A stretch of DNA of 51,776 bases from Muribaculaceae bacterium. Its GTDB lineage: Bacteria > Bacteroidota > Bacteroidia > Bacteroidales > Muribaculaceae. The notes under the pieces were generated by a model. It searched no databases and was not told where the DNA came from. It worked only from the letters and a program-made list of their open reading frames with translations. The stretch spans positions 1 through 51,776 of the forward strand of contig JAFOXR010000010.1 of assembly GCA_017391675.1 (NCBI GenBank). The letters run 5' to 3'. The translations under genes were made by a program, and so were the position numbers. Positions 34,767 through 42,176 of the stretch are shown piece after piece (position 1 is the stretch's first letter; the number at the start of each line of letters is the position of its first letter).

Positions 34767-36302
34767 ATGAAGAAATTTTTACTTATTTTTACAATTGCAA
34801 TGTGTTTTGGTTTCACATCGCAAAAGGCTATGGCTGCAATCACTTCTGTAGCCGATTTATGTGGTACATATTCCTTCAGCGCTACTAAAGTTTCAGAAAC
34901 TGAAGAATATAAAGATGTATTCCCAACTACTTTTGAAGTTACTGTTGAGAAAAATGTAAATGTTCCTAATGGTGTTATTATTGAAGGTTTTGCTGGTTCA
35001 ACTAATCCTATGTATGGTGTAGCCGATATTGCTGCAAAGACTGTAAAAGTTGAATCTATGCCTGCTTATGGTGCCGATAATGCTATAGTTTTCAGTAATG
35101 CTGCAGGTGTTTATCCTTATTCTCAAACAAACGGATATGCTAATTTGACTTTCTCTTTTGATGATGAAAAGAATCTTAGCCTTGGTGCTTACACTATCGT
35201 GACTGTGAATCACAGCGCTGCTTCGGCTACTCTTATTGCTTCATTTAAAGATGCTGTAGGTGTGCCTCAAGCTAGTGCTCCTGCAGAAAAGATTAACTTT
35301 GCAGGAACATATAAAGTTACAGCTGCCAATGTTTATGATTATGTAAACAACGCATCAACAACTATGACTTATGATATTGTTATTGCAGCAGGAACTGAAG
35401 AAGGTTCTTATGAAATCAGCTCTATTGCAGGATATGAAAATGCAATGGTTACAGCAACTGCCGAAGGAAATGTTTTGACTATTAACCTAGGATACAACTT
35501 CTTGACAACAGGTGCAACTTATGATTTGCTTGGTGATGCAAGCTATTCTAGTGATTATAGCGTAGCTGAAGGTCTTACAATCACTTATGCTGAAGGCGCA
35601 TATACTATCAGCGATTATTCTGTATGGACTGCAGCATGGTCACAAGAAGGAACTACTTATGCTCGCAAATTGTACATCGGAGGAAATACAATTTCAGAAG
35701 GTCCTGAACAAGAAGAAGGTAGTGAAGAAGATAAACCTGCAGTACCTGCAGTGGATTTCGCCGGAACATATAGTGCAAAAGCAAAGAATTATTACAACTA
35801 TACAACTAATAAATCTGGCGAAGTTCCATTCAATCTAGTTATTAAGGCTGGAACTGAAAAGGGCACTTATGAAATCACTTCAATTGCTGGATATGATAAT
35901 ACAATGGTTACAGCAACTGCCGAAGGAAATGTTTTGACTATTAACCTAGGATACAACTTCTTGACAACAGGTGCAACTTATGATTTGCTTGGTGATGCAA
36001 GCTATTCTAATGATTATAGCGTAGCAGAAGGTCTTACAATCACATGTGAAGATGGTGTTTATACAATGACCGATTTCTCTGTATGGACTGCAACATGGAC
36101 ATCAGAAGGAACTACTTACGCTAGAAAGGAATTCTTCTCTGGTATTGAGTTGACTAAGGGTACAAGTGCAATTGAAGATATAGCAGCTGATGCAAATGCA
36201 CCAGTTGAATACTACAACTTGCAAGGTGTGAAGGTGGCTAATCCAGAAAATGGTATCTTCATCAAGAAGCAAGGTAGCAAGGCTACTAAGATTGTCCTAT
36301 AA
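34767..36302 (+). CDS. Secreted repeat protein with C-terminal YYNLQG tail
   Basis: A 511-residue exported protein of unknown function. It has a signal peptide (residues ~1-24, ending KAMAA). Three related beta-rich modules follow, each opening with a GTY motif: residues ~32-165 (diverged), ~178-310 and ~330-460. Modules 2 and 3 share 142 bases with only 2 differences, so they arose from a recent duplication or gene conversion. A Glu-rich linker (EQEEGSEED) separates them. The last ~30 residues form the EYYNLQGVKV...GIFIKKQG...KIVL tail also found on the amylase and the amidase in this window. The modules look like lipocalin-like or sugar-binding beta sandwiches, but I recognise no named family. 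Confidence 0.85.
   Translation: MKKFLLIFTIAMCFGFTSQKAMAAITSVADLCGTYSFSATKVSETEEYKDVFPTTFEVTVEKNVNVPNGVIIEGFAGSTNPMYGVADIAAKTVKVESMPAYGADNAIVFSNAAGVYPYSQTNGYANLTFSFDDEKNLSLGAYTIVTVNHSAASATLIASFKDAVGVPQASAPAEKINFAGTYKVTAANVYDYVNNASTTMTYDIVIAAGTEEGSYEISSIAGYENAMVTATAEGNVLTINLGYNFLTTGATYDLLGDASYSSDYSVAEGLTITYAEGAYTISDYSVWTAAWSQEGTTYARKLYIGGNTISEGPEQEEGSEEDKPAVPAVDFAGTYSAKAKNYYNYTTNKSGEVPFNLVIKAGTEKGTYEITSIAGYDNTMVTATAEGNVLTINLGYNFLTTGATYDLLGDASYSNDYSVAEGLTITCEDGVYTMTDFSVWTATWTSEGTTYARKEFFSGIELTKGTSAIEDIAADANAPVEYYNLQGVKVANPENGIFIKKQGSKATKIVL
35443..35584 (+). repeat. Intragenic direct repeat, copy 1
   Basis: A 142-base segment that recurs 459 bases (153 codons) downstream with only two base differences, including a 108-base stretch of perfect identity (35443-35550). 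It encodes the core of module 2. Confidence 0.95.
35902..36043 (+). repeat. Intragenic direct repeat, copy 2
   Basis: Second copy of the 142-base segment, in frame, encoding the core of module 3. The two mismatches are at 36010 and 36026. Flanking module sequence is clearly more diverged, which points to gene conversion rather than a wholly new duplication. Confidence 0.95.
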
Positions 36303-36349
36303 GAATGAATTTTTAGAAGATCTAAAGTTTCTAAGGACTTTGAAATGAA

Positions 36350-36381
36350 AAACAGGCTCGGCGATTCCGTCGAGCCTGTTT
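36350..36381. terminator. Bidirectional hairpin between repeat-protein gene and aroK
   Basis: An 11-bp stem AAACAGGCTCG/CGAGCCTGTTT with a 10-base loop, flanked by A-rich sequence on the left and T-rich on the right. It can terminate both the plus-strand gene and aroK, which ends within 5 bases of it. Confidence 0.75.
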
Positions 36382-36382
36382 C

Positions 36383-36919
36383 TTATTCCTCTTTGAGCAT
36401 TTTGCTTAAGGACTCTACCGAGTCGTGAATCTGCACGCCATCTTCAAGGTAGCTAGAGTCAAAATTAAGTTTGGCTTTGCTGTAATAAGGCATACGCTTT
36501 TCTAATGCTTCGGTGATGAATTGTGCCAGTTCGTCATTGTTCTTGTCGGCGATGATAGGGCGTTTGCTCTTGGCTTTTGCAGTAGATAGCCTTCTCATCA
36601 GTGCTTCAAGCGATGCATTGAGAAATACTGTCGTTCCCTTTTCATTCATGTATTCAATGTTGTCAAAATAGCATGGCGTACCGCCACCGCAAGCAATGAT
36701 AACATCTTCAAATTCTGCCACTTCGTGCAGCATGTTGCGTTCAATCTTGCGGAACTCGTCCTCGCCATACTCTGCAAAAATTTCTTTTACAGAACGGTGG
36801 TAGCGAGCCTCGATAAAGTGGTCTAGGTCTATTAGTTCTTTGTTGATAAATGCCGAGAGGGCGCGTCCCATTGTGGATTTCCCGCAACCCATATATCCTA
36901 TAAGAAAAATCGGTTTCAT
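36383..36919 (-). CDS. aroK: Shikimate kinase
   Basis: Phosphorylates shikimate to shikimate-3-phosphate in the aromatic amino acid pathway. The 178-residue cytoplasmic P-loop kinase has Walker A GYMGCGKSTMG (residues ~8-18), the shikimate-binding DLDHFIEAR (Asp-Arg), the EFRKIE motif, the IIACGGGTPC Walker B-like glycine-rich block and the lid RPIIAD. Length and motif spacing are standard. It stands alone between convergent and divergent neighbours. Confidence 0.97.
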   Translation of the reverse strand: MKPIFLIGYMGCGKSTMGRALSAFINKELIDLDHFIEARYHRSVKEIFAEYGEDEFRKIERNMLHEVAEFEDVIIACGGGTPCYFDNIEYMNEKGTTVFLNASLEALMRRLSTAKAKSKRPIIADKNNDELAQFITEALEKRMPYYSKAKLNFDSSYLEDGVQIHDSVESLSKMLKEE

Positions 36920-36942
36920 AAGGTTATGTTAATGTAATGGTA

Positions 36943-36950
36943 CAAAAATA
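36943..36950 (-). promoter_or_regulatory. Candidate -7 element (TATTTTTG) for aroK
   Basis: Matches TAnnTTTG on the minus strand, 24 bases before the aroK ATG. No TTTG at the -33 spacing. Confidence 0.4.
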
Positions 36951-36992
36951 AGGAAAAAATTGTAACTTTACTGCCTAAAAGCAAGATGATTT

Positions 36993-37637
36993 ATGGCGAA
37001 AAATTATAAATGGTATGTTGTGTGGGAAGGCTCTGAACCAGGGATATGCGATTCGTGGGAAGAATGCAAGGCTCGTGTGATGAACTATCCTAATGCAAAG
37101 TACAAGAGCTACAACACTCAAGAAGAGGCGATAAGAGCCTATCGTGGCAATCCAGCCGATGAGATGGGGGTGTTGCGTGCTATTGCCAATGCGCAGATTA
37201 AGCATGTCAATTACGAGTCAATTCCAGAGATTGTGCTCGACAGCCTTGCCGTAGATGCAGCCTGTAGCGGGAATCCAGGCATAATGGAGTATAGGGGAGT
37301 AGATGTGAAGTCTGGAGCACAATTGTTCCATAAAGGTCCGTTCCCTAAGGCAAGCAACAATATAGGCGAGTTCCTGGCATTGGTGCATGGACTTGCATTG
37401 CTTAAGCAGCAAGGCAGTCCCATAAAGACCATTTATAGCGATAGCATTACTGCAATAGCATGGGTGCGCGACCGCAAATGCAAAAGCAAGATTCCTGTGT
37501 GTGCCGAGAACGAAGAACTCTTCGGCATCGTAAGGCGTGCTGAAAAGTGGTTGCGGGAAAACACGCATGACATACGCATACTGAAATGGAAAACCGAGGA
37601 GTGGGGGGAAATACCTGCCGACTTCGGGCGGAAATAA
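36993..37637 (+). CDS. Ribonuclease H with N-terminal viroplasmin-like domain
   Basis: Cleaves the RNA strand of RNA-DNA hybrids. Residues ~5-50 form the hybrid-binding domain shared with eukaryotic RNase H1 and caulimovirus viroplasmin (KWYVVWEGSEPGICDSWEEC, then AKYKSYNTQEEAIRAY). The catalytic RNase HI fold follows, with the acidic residues in AVDAACSGNPG, NIGEFLALVHGL, IYSDSITAIAWV and the final GEIPADFGRK. The 214-residue length is typical of the Bacteroidota type. It lies 28 bases before the GT9 gene in the same direction, although the functions are unrelated. Confidence 0.95.
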   Translation: MAKNYKWYVVWEGSEPGICDSWEECKARVMNYPNAKYKSYNTQEEAIRAYRGNPADEMGVLRAIANAQIKHVNYESIPEIVLDSLAVDAACSGNPGIMEYRGVDVKSGAQLFHKGPFPKASNNIGEFLALVHGLALLKQQGSPIKTIYSDSITAIAWVRDRKCKSKIPVCAENEELFGIVRRAEKWLRENTHDIRILKWKTEEWGEIPADFGRK

Positions 37638-37665
37638 GATAAGCAGAGAAGCATAACACATATTT

Positions 37666-38757
37666 ATGGGAAGATCCGTAGAAAATGAAAAAGACATGTT
37701 GCTGAGCGACGAGCGTTACCGCAATGTGCTTATTGTAAGATTCAATGCTCTTAGTGATGTGGCGATGACTGTGCCGGTGGTATATTCGGTGTGCGCAGCT
37801 CATCACGACAAGCGGTTCATTATGCTCACCCAGCCAGTAGCATCTACTCTATTCATAAACAAGCCTGCCAATCTGGAAGTGATTGCAGTAGATGTGAAGG
37901 TAAAGTATCATGGAATAGCCGGAATGCGCAGGCTTTATCGTGATATGATGGAAAAATACGGTATAGATGTGGTTATTGACTTGCAGGGAACTTTCCTTAC
38001 CAGGATACTGGGTGCGTTCTTTGCTTTGCGAGGCGTTCCTGTGAAAAGGATTGATAGCGGGCGAAGCGGAAAAAGGGCATTGACTCGCCGTTATAATAAA
38101 CGAATGTTTCCGCTCATATCATTCCGTGAGCGTTATCGCGAAGTCTTTTATCGTGCAGGATTCGTGTTCAGCGAGACATTCAAGTCGCTATATGAAGGAA
38201 GAAAGGCCGACTCTTCAATATTTGCCGAAATAACAACCCCTAAGAAGGACGGAGAACGCTGGATAGCTGTAGCTCCGTTTGCCAAGTATCCCGGAAAGAT
38301 TTATCCTATACACCTCATGAAGAAGGTGGTAGATGAAATCGCTTCGTGGGATAATGTGAAAGTGTTTCTGTGTGGAAGTGCCGAGGAACACAAGATTCTG
38401 GTAGAGTGGGAAAAGGAATATGACAATGTCATTTCGCTTGCAGTAAAGAAGTACGGATTCCCCATGGAGCTGTCGCTGCTGAGTCATTGCGATGTTATGG
38501 TTTCGATGGATTCGGCCAATATGCACCTGGCATCACTTGTGTGCGTGCCTGTGGTATCTGTGTGGGGAGCAACTCACCCTTATTGTGGATATATGGGCTG
38601 GCATCAGGATATGCAGGATATTGTTCAGCTTAACATGGTGTGCCGTCCATGTTCGGTATTTGGTGACAAGTCGTGTCGCTTCAAGGATTTCTTCTGTCTA
38701 AGCGGAATATCTCCGTCGTTGATAATATCGCGTGTAAAAGCGGTGTTGGAGCGTTGA
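37666..38757 (+). CDS. GT9 family glycosyltransferase (heptosyltransferase-like)
   Basis: A GT-B-fold transferase related to the ADP-heptose:LPS heptosyltransferases, acting at the cytoplasmic face of the inner membrane in LPS or surface-glycan core assembly. N-terminal signature: VLIVRFNALSDVAMTVPVV (family consensus RxxxxGD-like, here ALSD). The donor-binding half has WIAVAPFAKYPGKIYP, VFLCGSAEEH, SHCDVMVSMDSANMHLASLV (the conserved D-S-x-x-M-H-L-A block) and VSVWGATHP. At 363 residues it is full length. Met1 could be replaced by Met11. Followed by a strong terminator. Sugar specificity is not readable. Confidence 0.93.
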   Translation: MGRSVENEKDMLLSDERYRNVLIVRFNALSDVAMTVPVVYSVCAAHHDKRFIMLTQPVASTLFINKPANLEVIAVDVKVKYHGIAGMRRLYRDMMEKYGIDVVIDLQGTFLTRILGAFFALRGVPVKRIDSGRSGKRALTRRYNKRMFPLISFRERYREVFYRAGFVFSETFKSLYEGRKADSSIFAEITTPKKDGERWIAVAPFAKYPGKIYPIHLMKKVVDEIASWDNVKVFLCGSAEEHKILVEWEKEYDNVISLAVKKYGFPMELSLLSHCDVMVSMDSANMHLASLVCVPVVSVWGATHPYCGYMGWHQDMQDIVQLNMVCRPCSVFGDKSCRFKDFFCLSGISPSLIISRVKAVLER

Positions 38758-38770
38758 GGCAAACAATAAG

Positions 38771-38795
38771 AGGGAGATGCAATTAGCATCTCCCT
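38771..38795. terminator. Strong hairpin between GT9 gene and capsid-like gene
   Basis: A 10-bp perfect stem AGGGAGATGC/GCATCTCCCT with a 5-base loop, then TTTCTGTT on the plus strand. It ends the GT9 transcript and may serve the convergent capsid-like gene too. Confidence 0.8.
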
Positions 38796-38825
38796 TTCTG
38801 TTGCATATACAATGCTATTCAGCAT

Positions 38826-40226
38826 TTAGCTCAGTTTCACTCTCATGTGTGCTTTAGGATAGCGTAACACCAGGCATGACGCTTCGGTAATTACCAGGGC
38901 ATCGGTATTTCTCACTCCAGCACTCTTGAGGTCAAGAGCCTCGGTCCCGAATGGCAGGTGACTGTACTTCTGAATGTATTCAGGGTCTATAATCAATCCG
39001 CTGCCTTCCATGCCGCAATCGTCAAACACTTCGCTAAGCAGAACATACAGGCGACCGAACTTCGAACTTATTTCCGAGAAATCTATTCCCCATTTGGTAG
39101 TTGTTTCTCCATTGCTTACCACGCGTGTGTAGTTCAGCTTGTTAAGTTCGCCTATAAGCTTGGAACCGCCTATAAGTATCTTGCGTTTAGAACCTGCATT
39201 GCCAGTGAAGGCCTTGCGCATCATTTCTATCACGGTGTCCTCTTTTTGGCTCATGTCCAGAGTGAAGTCCTTCCCGGCCTGATACCATATACCGCCTGTA
39301 AACAGCACATTCTCTTTCTTCTTGAAGTCGTAGATTTTGCGTTTCACACCGAAAAGGAAACTCTTTTCCATGCCGAGTCGCATATCGTAGATTGCTGCTT
39401 CTTCCTGGTCGCTCATGGTCCAGCCTACTTCCTTATTGGCAATCTTCTGCAATGTGCTTTGCTCAATTTGCATTTTGAAGATTTGGCAATTGTTCTGAGC
39501 CTTTTTGGGCAAGGCTTCAAATTGCGGGCTCTGCACATCAAGCTCGGTGGCAGCGCGTCCCATTCTTATGAGAGTAGTGCCCGAGGGGATAGTGGGGACA
39601 CAGCAGTCCACTTCGCCTATTTTCTTGCCGTTTACTGCCATAACATTCAGTTGTCCGTCCTCGGTCTTGGACAGTACATACAGCACGAGTCCATTGCTGG
39701 AGTCGGTGACGCCGTCGTCGGCATATCCGGTTACATCGGCAACAAGGATTGTATCCGACACATCAAACACATCGTTGTTGGTTGTGTTCAGTGTAGCTCG
39801 TGCTGCATTGTCGCTCACTTCTCCTTCCGAAGGCTCGATGTAGTCATCTTTTAGCTCGCATTTCGTTTCCTTAGTGTCCACATTGTAGTAGTCCACGATC
39901 ATGCTGCCCGAAGATTTCGCCCCTGCACATCGCGACAACTGGTCGATAGGCGTTGCCATTGGGCGGATTTTCACGATTTGCTTGTCAATCTCATTGAGAA
40001 GCATTCCGTTGCCCGACTCGTTCACGGCATCTAGCGTGAGAGGTCCGTTTACTACATGCTTGCCGCCTTCCACACCAGTGACAAGAGCCATGGCCATGAG
40101 CGAACCCTCGTTCTCGCCTGTGAGCAGCATATAGATAAGAGCCAGGAATGCCAGTGCTGTCCAGAATCCGTTGTTGGACGATACTTTTACAAAAGTCTTT
40201 AAGATGAATTTCTTCATGTTTTTCAT
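38826..40226 (-). CDS. Phage-type major capsid-like protein, isolated from other phage genes
   Basis: A 466-residue protein resembling HK97-fold major capsid proteins of the SU10/DUF5309 type: IVKIRPMATPIDQLSR near residue 85-100, a beta-rich E-loop-like region to ~240, a helical segment (IFKMQIEQSTLQKIANKEVG), RLGMEKSFLFGVKRKIYDF, LFTGGIWYQAG, and the C-terminal LVLRYPKAHMRVKLS. Unusually it has a hydrophobic N-terminal stretch (residues ~21-37, FWTALAFLALIYMLL) that could be a membrane anchor or signal. No terminase, portal, protease, tail or integrase gene is in the window. The only partner is the small acidic gene 30 bases upstream. Codon use does not stand out from the neighbours by eye. 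The fold call is by recognition and should be confirmed by structure prediction. Confidence 0.62.
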   Translation of the reverse strand: MKNMKKFILKTFVKVSSNNGFWTALAFLALIYMLLTGENEGSLMAMALVTGVEGGKHVVNGPLTLDAVNESGNGMLLNEIDKQIVKIRPMATPIDQLSRCAGAKSSGSMIVDYYNVDTKETKCELKDDYIEPSEGEVSDNAARATLNTTNNDVFDVSDTILVADVTGYADDGVTDSSNGLVLYVLSKTEDGQLNVMAVNGKKIGEVDCCVPTIPSGTTLIRMGRAATELDVQSPQFEALPKKAQNNCQIFKMQIEQSTLQKIANKEVGWTMSDQEEAAIYDMRLGMEKSFLFGVKRKIYDFKKKENVLFTGGIWYQAGKDFTLDMSQKEDTVIEMMRKAFTGNAGSKRKILIGGSKLIGELNKLNYTRVVSNGETTTKWGIDFSEISSKFGRLYVLLSEVFDDCGMEGSGLIIDPEYIQKYSHLPFGTEALDLKSAGVRNTDALVITEASCLVLRYPKAHMRVKLS

Positions 40227-40256
40227 AGTTGTTTTAAGTTAAACTTTCGGTGCTTA

Positions 40257-40679
40257 CTATTCCCATACGCTTCGTTTCCCGTAACGAGGAAAGAGCATTT
40301 CCTGCGTCTGCTCTTCGGGCTGTGGAGTTTTGTCCAGTTGAGGCATTCGGTGACCTTTCACCAGTTCTATTTTTTCATTTTTGCCTCTCAGATAACCTTC
40401 CTTATCGGCATTAGCTACCGCCTCGTCATAACCCTCGCCTTTCTGCAGCAGTTCCAGGGCGAGACTCTCGGCTCTGTCTTGCATGAGCGATGCAATGCGT
40501 TCGCACACCTTGGGATAGCGTTTCAGCACATTCAATGGAGATTCTTCTTGTTCTTCGGTTGAGGTTGGTTCTTGTTCTTGCTGTTCTTGTTCCTCAACCA
40601 CTTCGCAGTTTTGCTCAACAGTGCCACCAGCAACTGTATCAAGCATTTCGTTCTCGATTTTTTCATTTGTGTTTTCCAT
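40257..40679 (-). CDS. Small acidic protein paired with the capsid-like gene
   Basis: A 140-residue soluble protein of unknown function. Residues 1-50 are very acidic and Gln/Glu-rich (EEQEQQEQEPTSTEEQEES). A helical middle part follows (LKRYPKVCERIASLMQDRAE, then SLALELLQKGEGYDEAV). The tail is basic and aromatic (FPRYGKRSVWE). An acidic, coiled, small protein directly upstream of a capsid gene is what a scaffolding or cargo protein would look like. Residues 9-19 (NEMLDTVAGGT) also resemble a double-glycine leader. The start at 40679 is chosen because a promoter element lies at 40707-40714; an upstream in-frame codon at 40763 is unlikely. Confidence 0.7.
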   Translation of the reverse strand: MENTNEKIENEMLDTVAGGTVEQNCEVVEEQEQQEQEPTSTEEQEESPLNVLKRYPKVCERIASLMQDRAESLALELLQKGEGYDEAVANADKEGYLRGKNEKIELVKGHRMPQLDKTPQPEEQTQEMLFPRYGKRSVWE

Positions 40680-40706
40680 AAAATTAAGTGTTAAACAAAT
40701 ACACTG

Positions 40707-40714
40707 CAAAGTTA
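40707..40714 (-). promoter_or_regulatory. Candidate -7 element (TAACTTTG) for the acidic protein/capsid pair
   Basis: Matches TAnnTTTG on the minus strand, 28 bases before the ATG at 40679. No -33 TTTG at 19 bases. Because the proA terminator lies just upstream, the pair needs its own promoter, which supports this element. Confidence 0.5.
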
Positions 40715-40764
40715 TGCTTTCCCGCAGAGTCATTCTTTCCTTAAAAAATACAACTACAAACAAA

Positions 40765-40816
40765 AAATCCCATTTCCTAAAAGTGCTGCATGCAACATCA
40801 ATTAGAAATGGGATTT
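40765..40816 (-). terminator. proA terminator hairpin with long loop
   Basis: A 12-bp perfect stem AAATCCCATTTC/GAAATGGGATTT around a 28-base loop that contains GCATGC. On the minus strand it is followed by TTTGTTTGTAG. It separates proA from the acidic-protein/capsid pair. Confidence 0.75.
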
Positions 40817-40838
40817 ATAGAAGTACCGGTATCGATTT

Positions 40839-42089
40839 TTATCCGTTTCTCACTTGGCCGTCGCCGGTGATAAGATATTTATATGTAGTGATTTCGGGTA
40901 ACCCCATAGGGCCTCTAGCGTGCAGCTTTTGAGTAGAGATTCCTATTTCGGCACCGAATCCGAATTGTCCGCCATCGGTGAACGCAGTAGGTACATTGGT
41001 ATAAACGCAGGCAGCATCAACTTCCTTGCGGAAACGCTCCATAGCTTCTTCATCTTGCGCCACAATGCACTCGCTGTGCTTAGAAGAATGTTTAGCAATG
41101 TGATTAAGAGCCTCGTCAATACCGCTCACGGTTTTTACGCTCATCTTGTAGTCCATGTATTCCATGCCCCAGTTTTCATCGGTAGCGCGTTCTACAAGTG
41201 GATATTTGCCCGCAAGCGCATTGTATGCTTCTTCGTCGGCAAAAGCAACCACATTTTTCTCTGCCATAGGCGATAGGAGAACAGGAAGGTCGGCGAGTCT
41301 TGAGCGGTCTATAAGCAGACAGTCAAGGGCATTGCACACACTCACGCGACGAGTCTTGGCATTATTCACGATAGCAGCGCCCTTTGTCAAGTCACCGCTT
41401 TCATGGAAATAGGCATGGCAAATTCCGGCACCGGTTTCAATAACAGGCACTCGGCTATTGTCGCGTACGAAATTGATAAGTCCCTTGCCTCCGCGTGGAA
41501 TGATAAGATCAACATATCCCACTGCGTTAAGCAGTTCGGCTGTCGCCTCGTGTGATGGAGGGAACAGTGTAGCCACTGCTTCATCTACACCCTCTTCACG
41601 CAACACTCCATGTATCACTTCAGTAATGGCAGTATTTGAGCTATAGGCATCGGTTCCGCCTTTCATTATAACTGCGCTGCCGCTTTTCAGGCACAAGGAG
41701 AACACATCAAAGGTGACATTCGGGCGAGCCTCGTAGATGATTCCTATCACACCGAAAGGCACGCTCACTTTGGTAATCTTCATGCCGTTAGGCTGAGTCC
41801 ATTCAGCAAGAGTCTTTCCAAGAGGAGAAGGCAGTTCGGCTACCTTACGCATATCGGCCGCAATGCCTGCGATGCGTTCTTTAGTAAGCAGCAAGCGGTC
41901 ATATTTTGGATTAGTCTTGTCCATGCGTGCTAGGTCTTCGGCGTTAGCAACCAGAATCTTATCGGTATTTGCTTCGGCAGCATCGGCCACGCGGCACAAT
42001 ATAGAATTAATCTTTTCTGCTGGAAGCAGATTCAATTTGCGAGAAGCAGATCGAGCTTTTTCTAATATGTTTTGTATTTCTTTATCCAT
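40839..42089 (-). CDS. proA: Glutamate-5-semialdehyde dehydrogenase (gamma-glutamyl phosphate reductase)
   Basis: Second step of proline synthesis: NADPH-dependent reduction of glutamyl-5-phosphate. 416 residues, full length, aldehyde dehydrogenase fold. Visible features are [62 protein letters not shown] and [18 protein letters not shown], which carries the catalytic cysteine. [22 protein letters not shown] is near the C-terminus. Its partner proB lies 3 kb away in the same direction, split off by the amylase gene on the other strand. Confidence 0.98.
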   Translation of the reverse strand: MDKEIQNILEKARSASRKLNLLPAEKINSILCRVADAAEANTDKILVANAEDLARMDKTNPKYDRLLLTKERIAGIAADMRKVAELPSPLGKTLAEWTQPNGMKITKVSVPFGVIGIIYEARPNVTFDVFSLCLKSGSAVIMKGGTDAYSSNTAITEVIHGVLREEGVDEAVATLFPPSHEATAELLNAVGYVDLIIPRGGKGLINFVRDNSRVPVIETGAGICHAYFHESGDLTKGAAIVNNAKTRRVSVCNALDCLLIDRSRLADLPVLLSPMAEKNVVAFADEEAYNALAGKYPLVERATDENWGMEYMDYKMSVKTVSGIDEALNHIAKHSSKHSECIVAQDEEAMERFRKEVDAACVYTNVPTAFTDGGQFGFGAEIGISTQKLHARGPMGLPEITTYKYLITGDGQVRNG

Positions 42090-42109
42090 GATTCTATGAA
42101 CTTTGAGGA

Positions 42110-42117
42110 CAAAAGTA
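42110..42117 (-). promoter_or_regulatory. Candidate -7 element (TACTTTTG) for proA
   Basis: Matches TAnnTTTG on the minus strand, 21 bases before the proA ATG. It lies back to back with the amylase element at 42139. No -33 TTTG at standard spacing. Confidence 0.45.
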
Positions 42118-42138
42118 CAAATTTTCTTAATTTTTTTC

Positions 42139-42146
42139 TACTTTTG
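42139..42146 (+). promoter_or_regulatory. Candidate -7 element (TACTTTTG) for the amylase gene
   Basis: Exact TAnnTTTG, 30 bases before the amylase ATG. The -33 TTTG is not found at 19-21 bases. Confidence 0.45.
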
Positions 42147-42176
42147 TATCAGTAATATGCTTTTAAAATAATTAAT

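Noticed and set aside
38958-39854. 298-codon plus-strand open frame opposite the capsid-like gene
   Set aside because: Antisense shadow; the minus frame carries capsid-like blocks, is continuous over 466 codons and fits the promoter and terminators.
38826-40679. Prophage remnant
   Set aside because: No integrase, terminase, portal, lysis or tail gene, no attachment repeats, and both genes look intact with proper expression signals; an isolated functional pair seems more likely.
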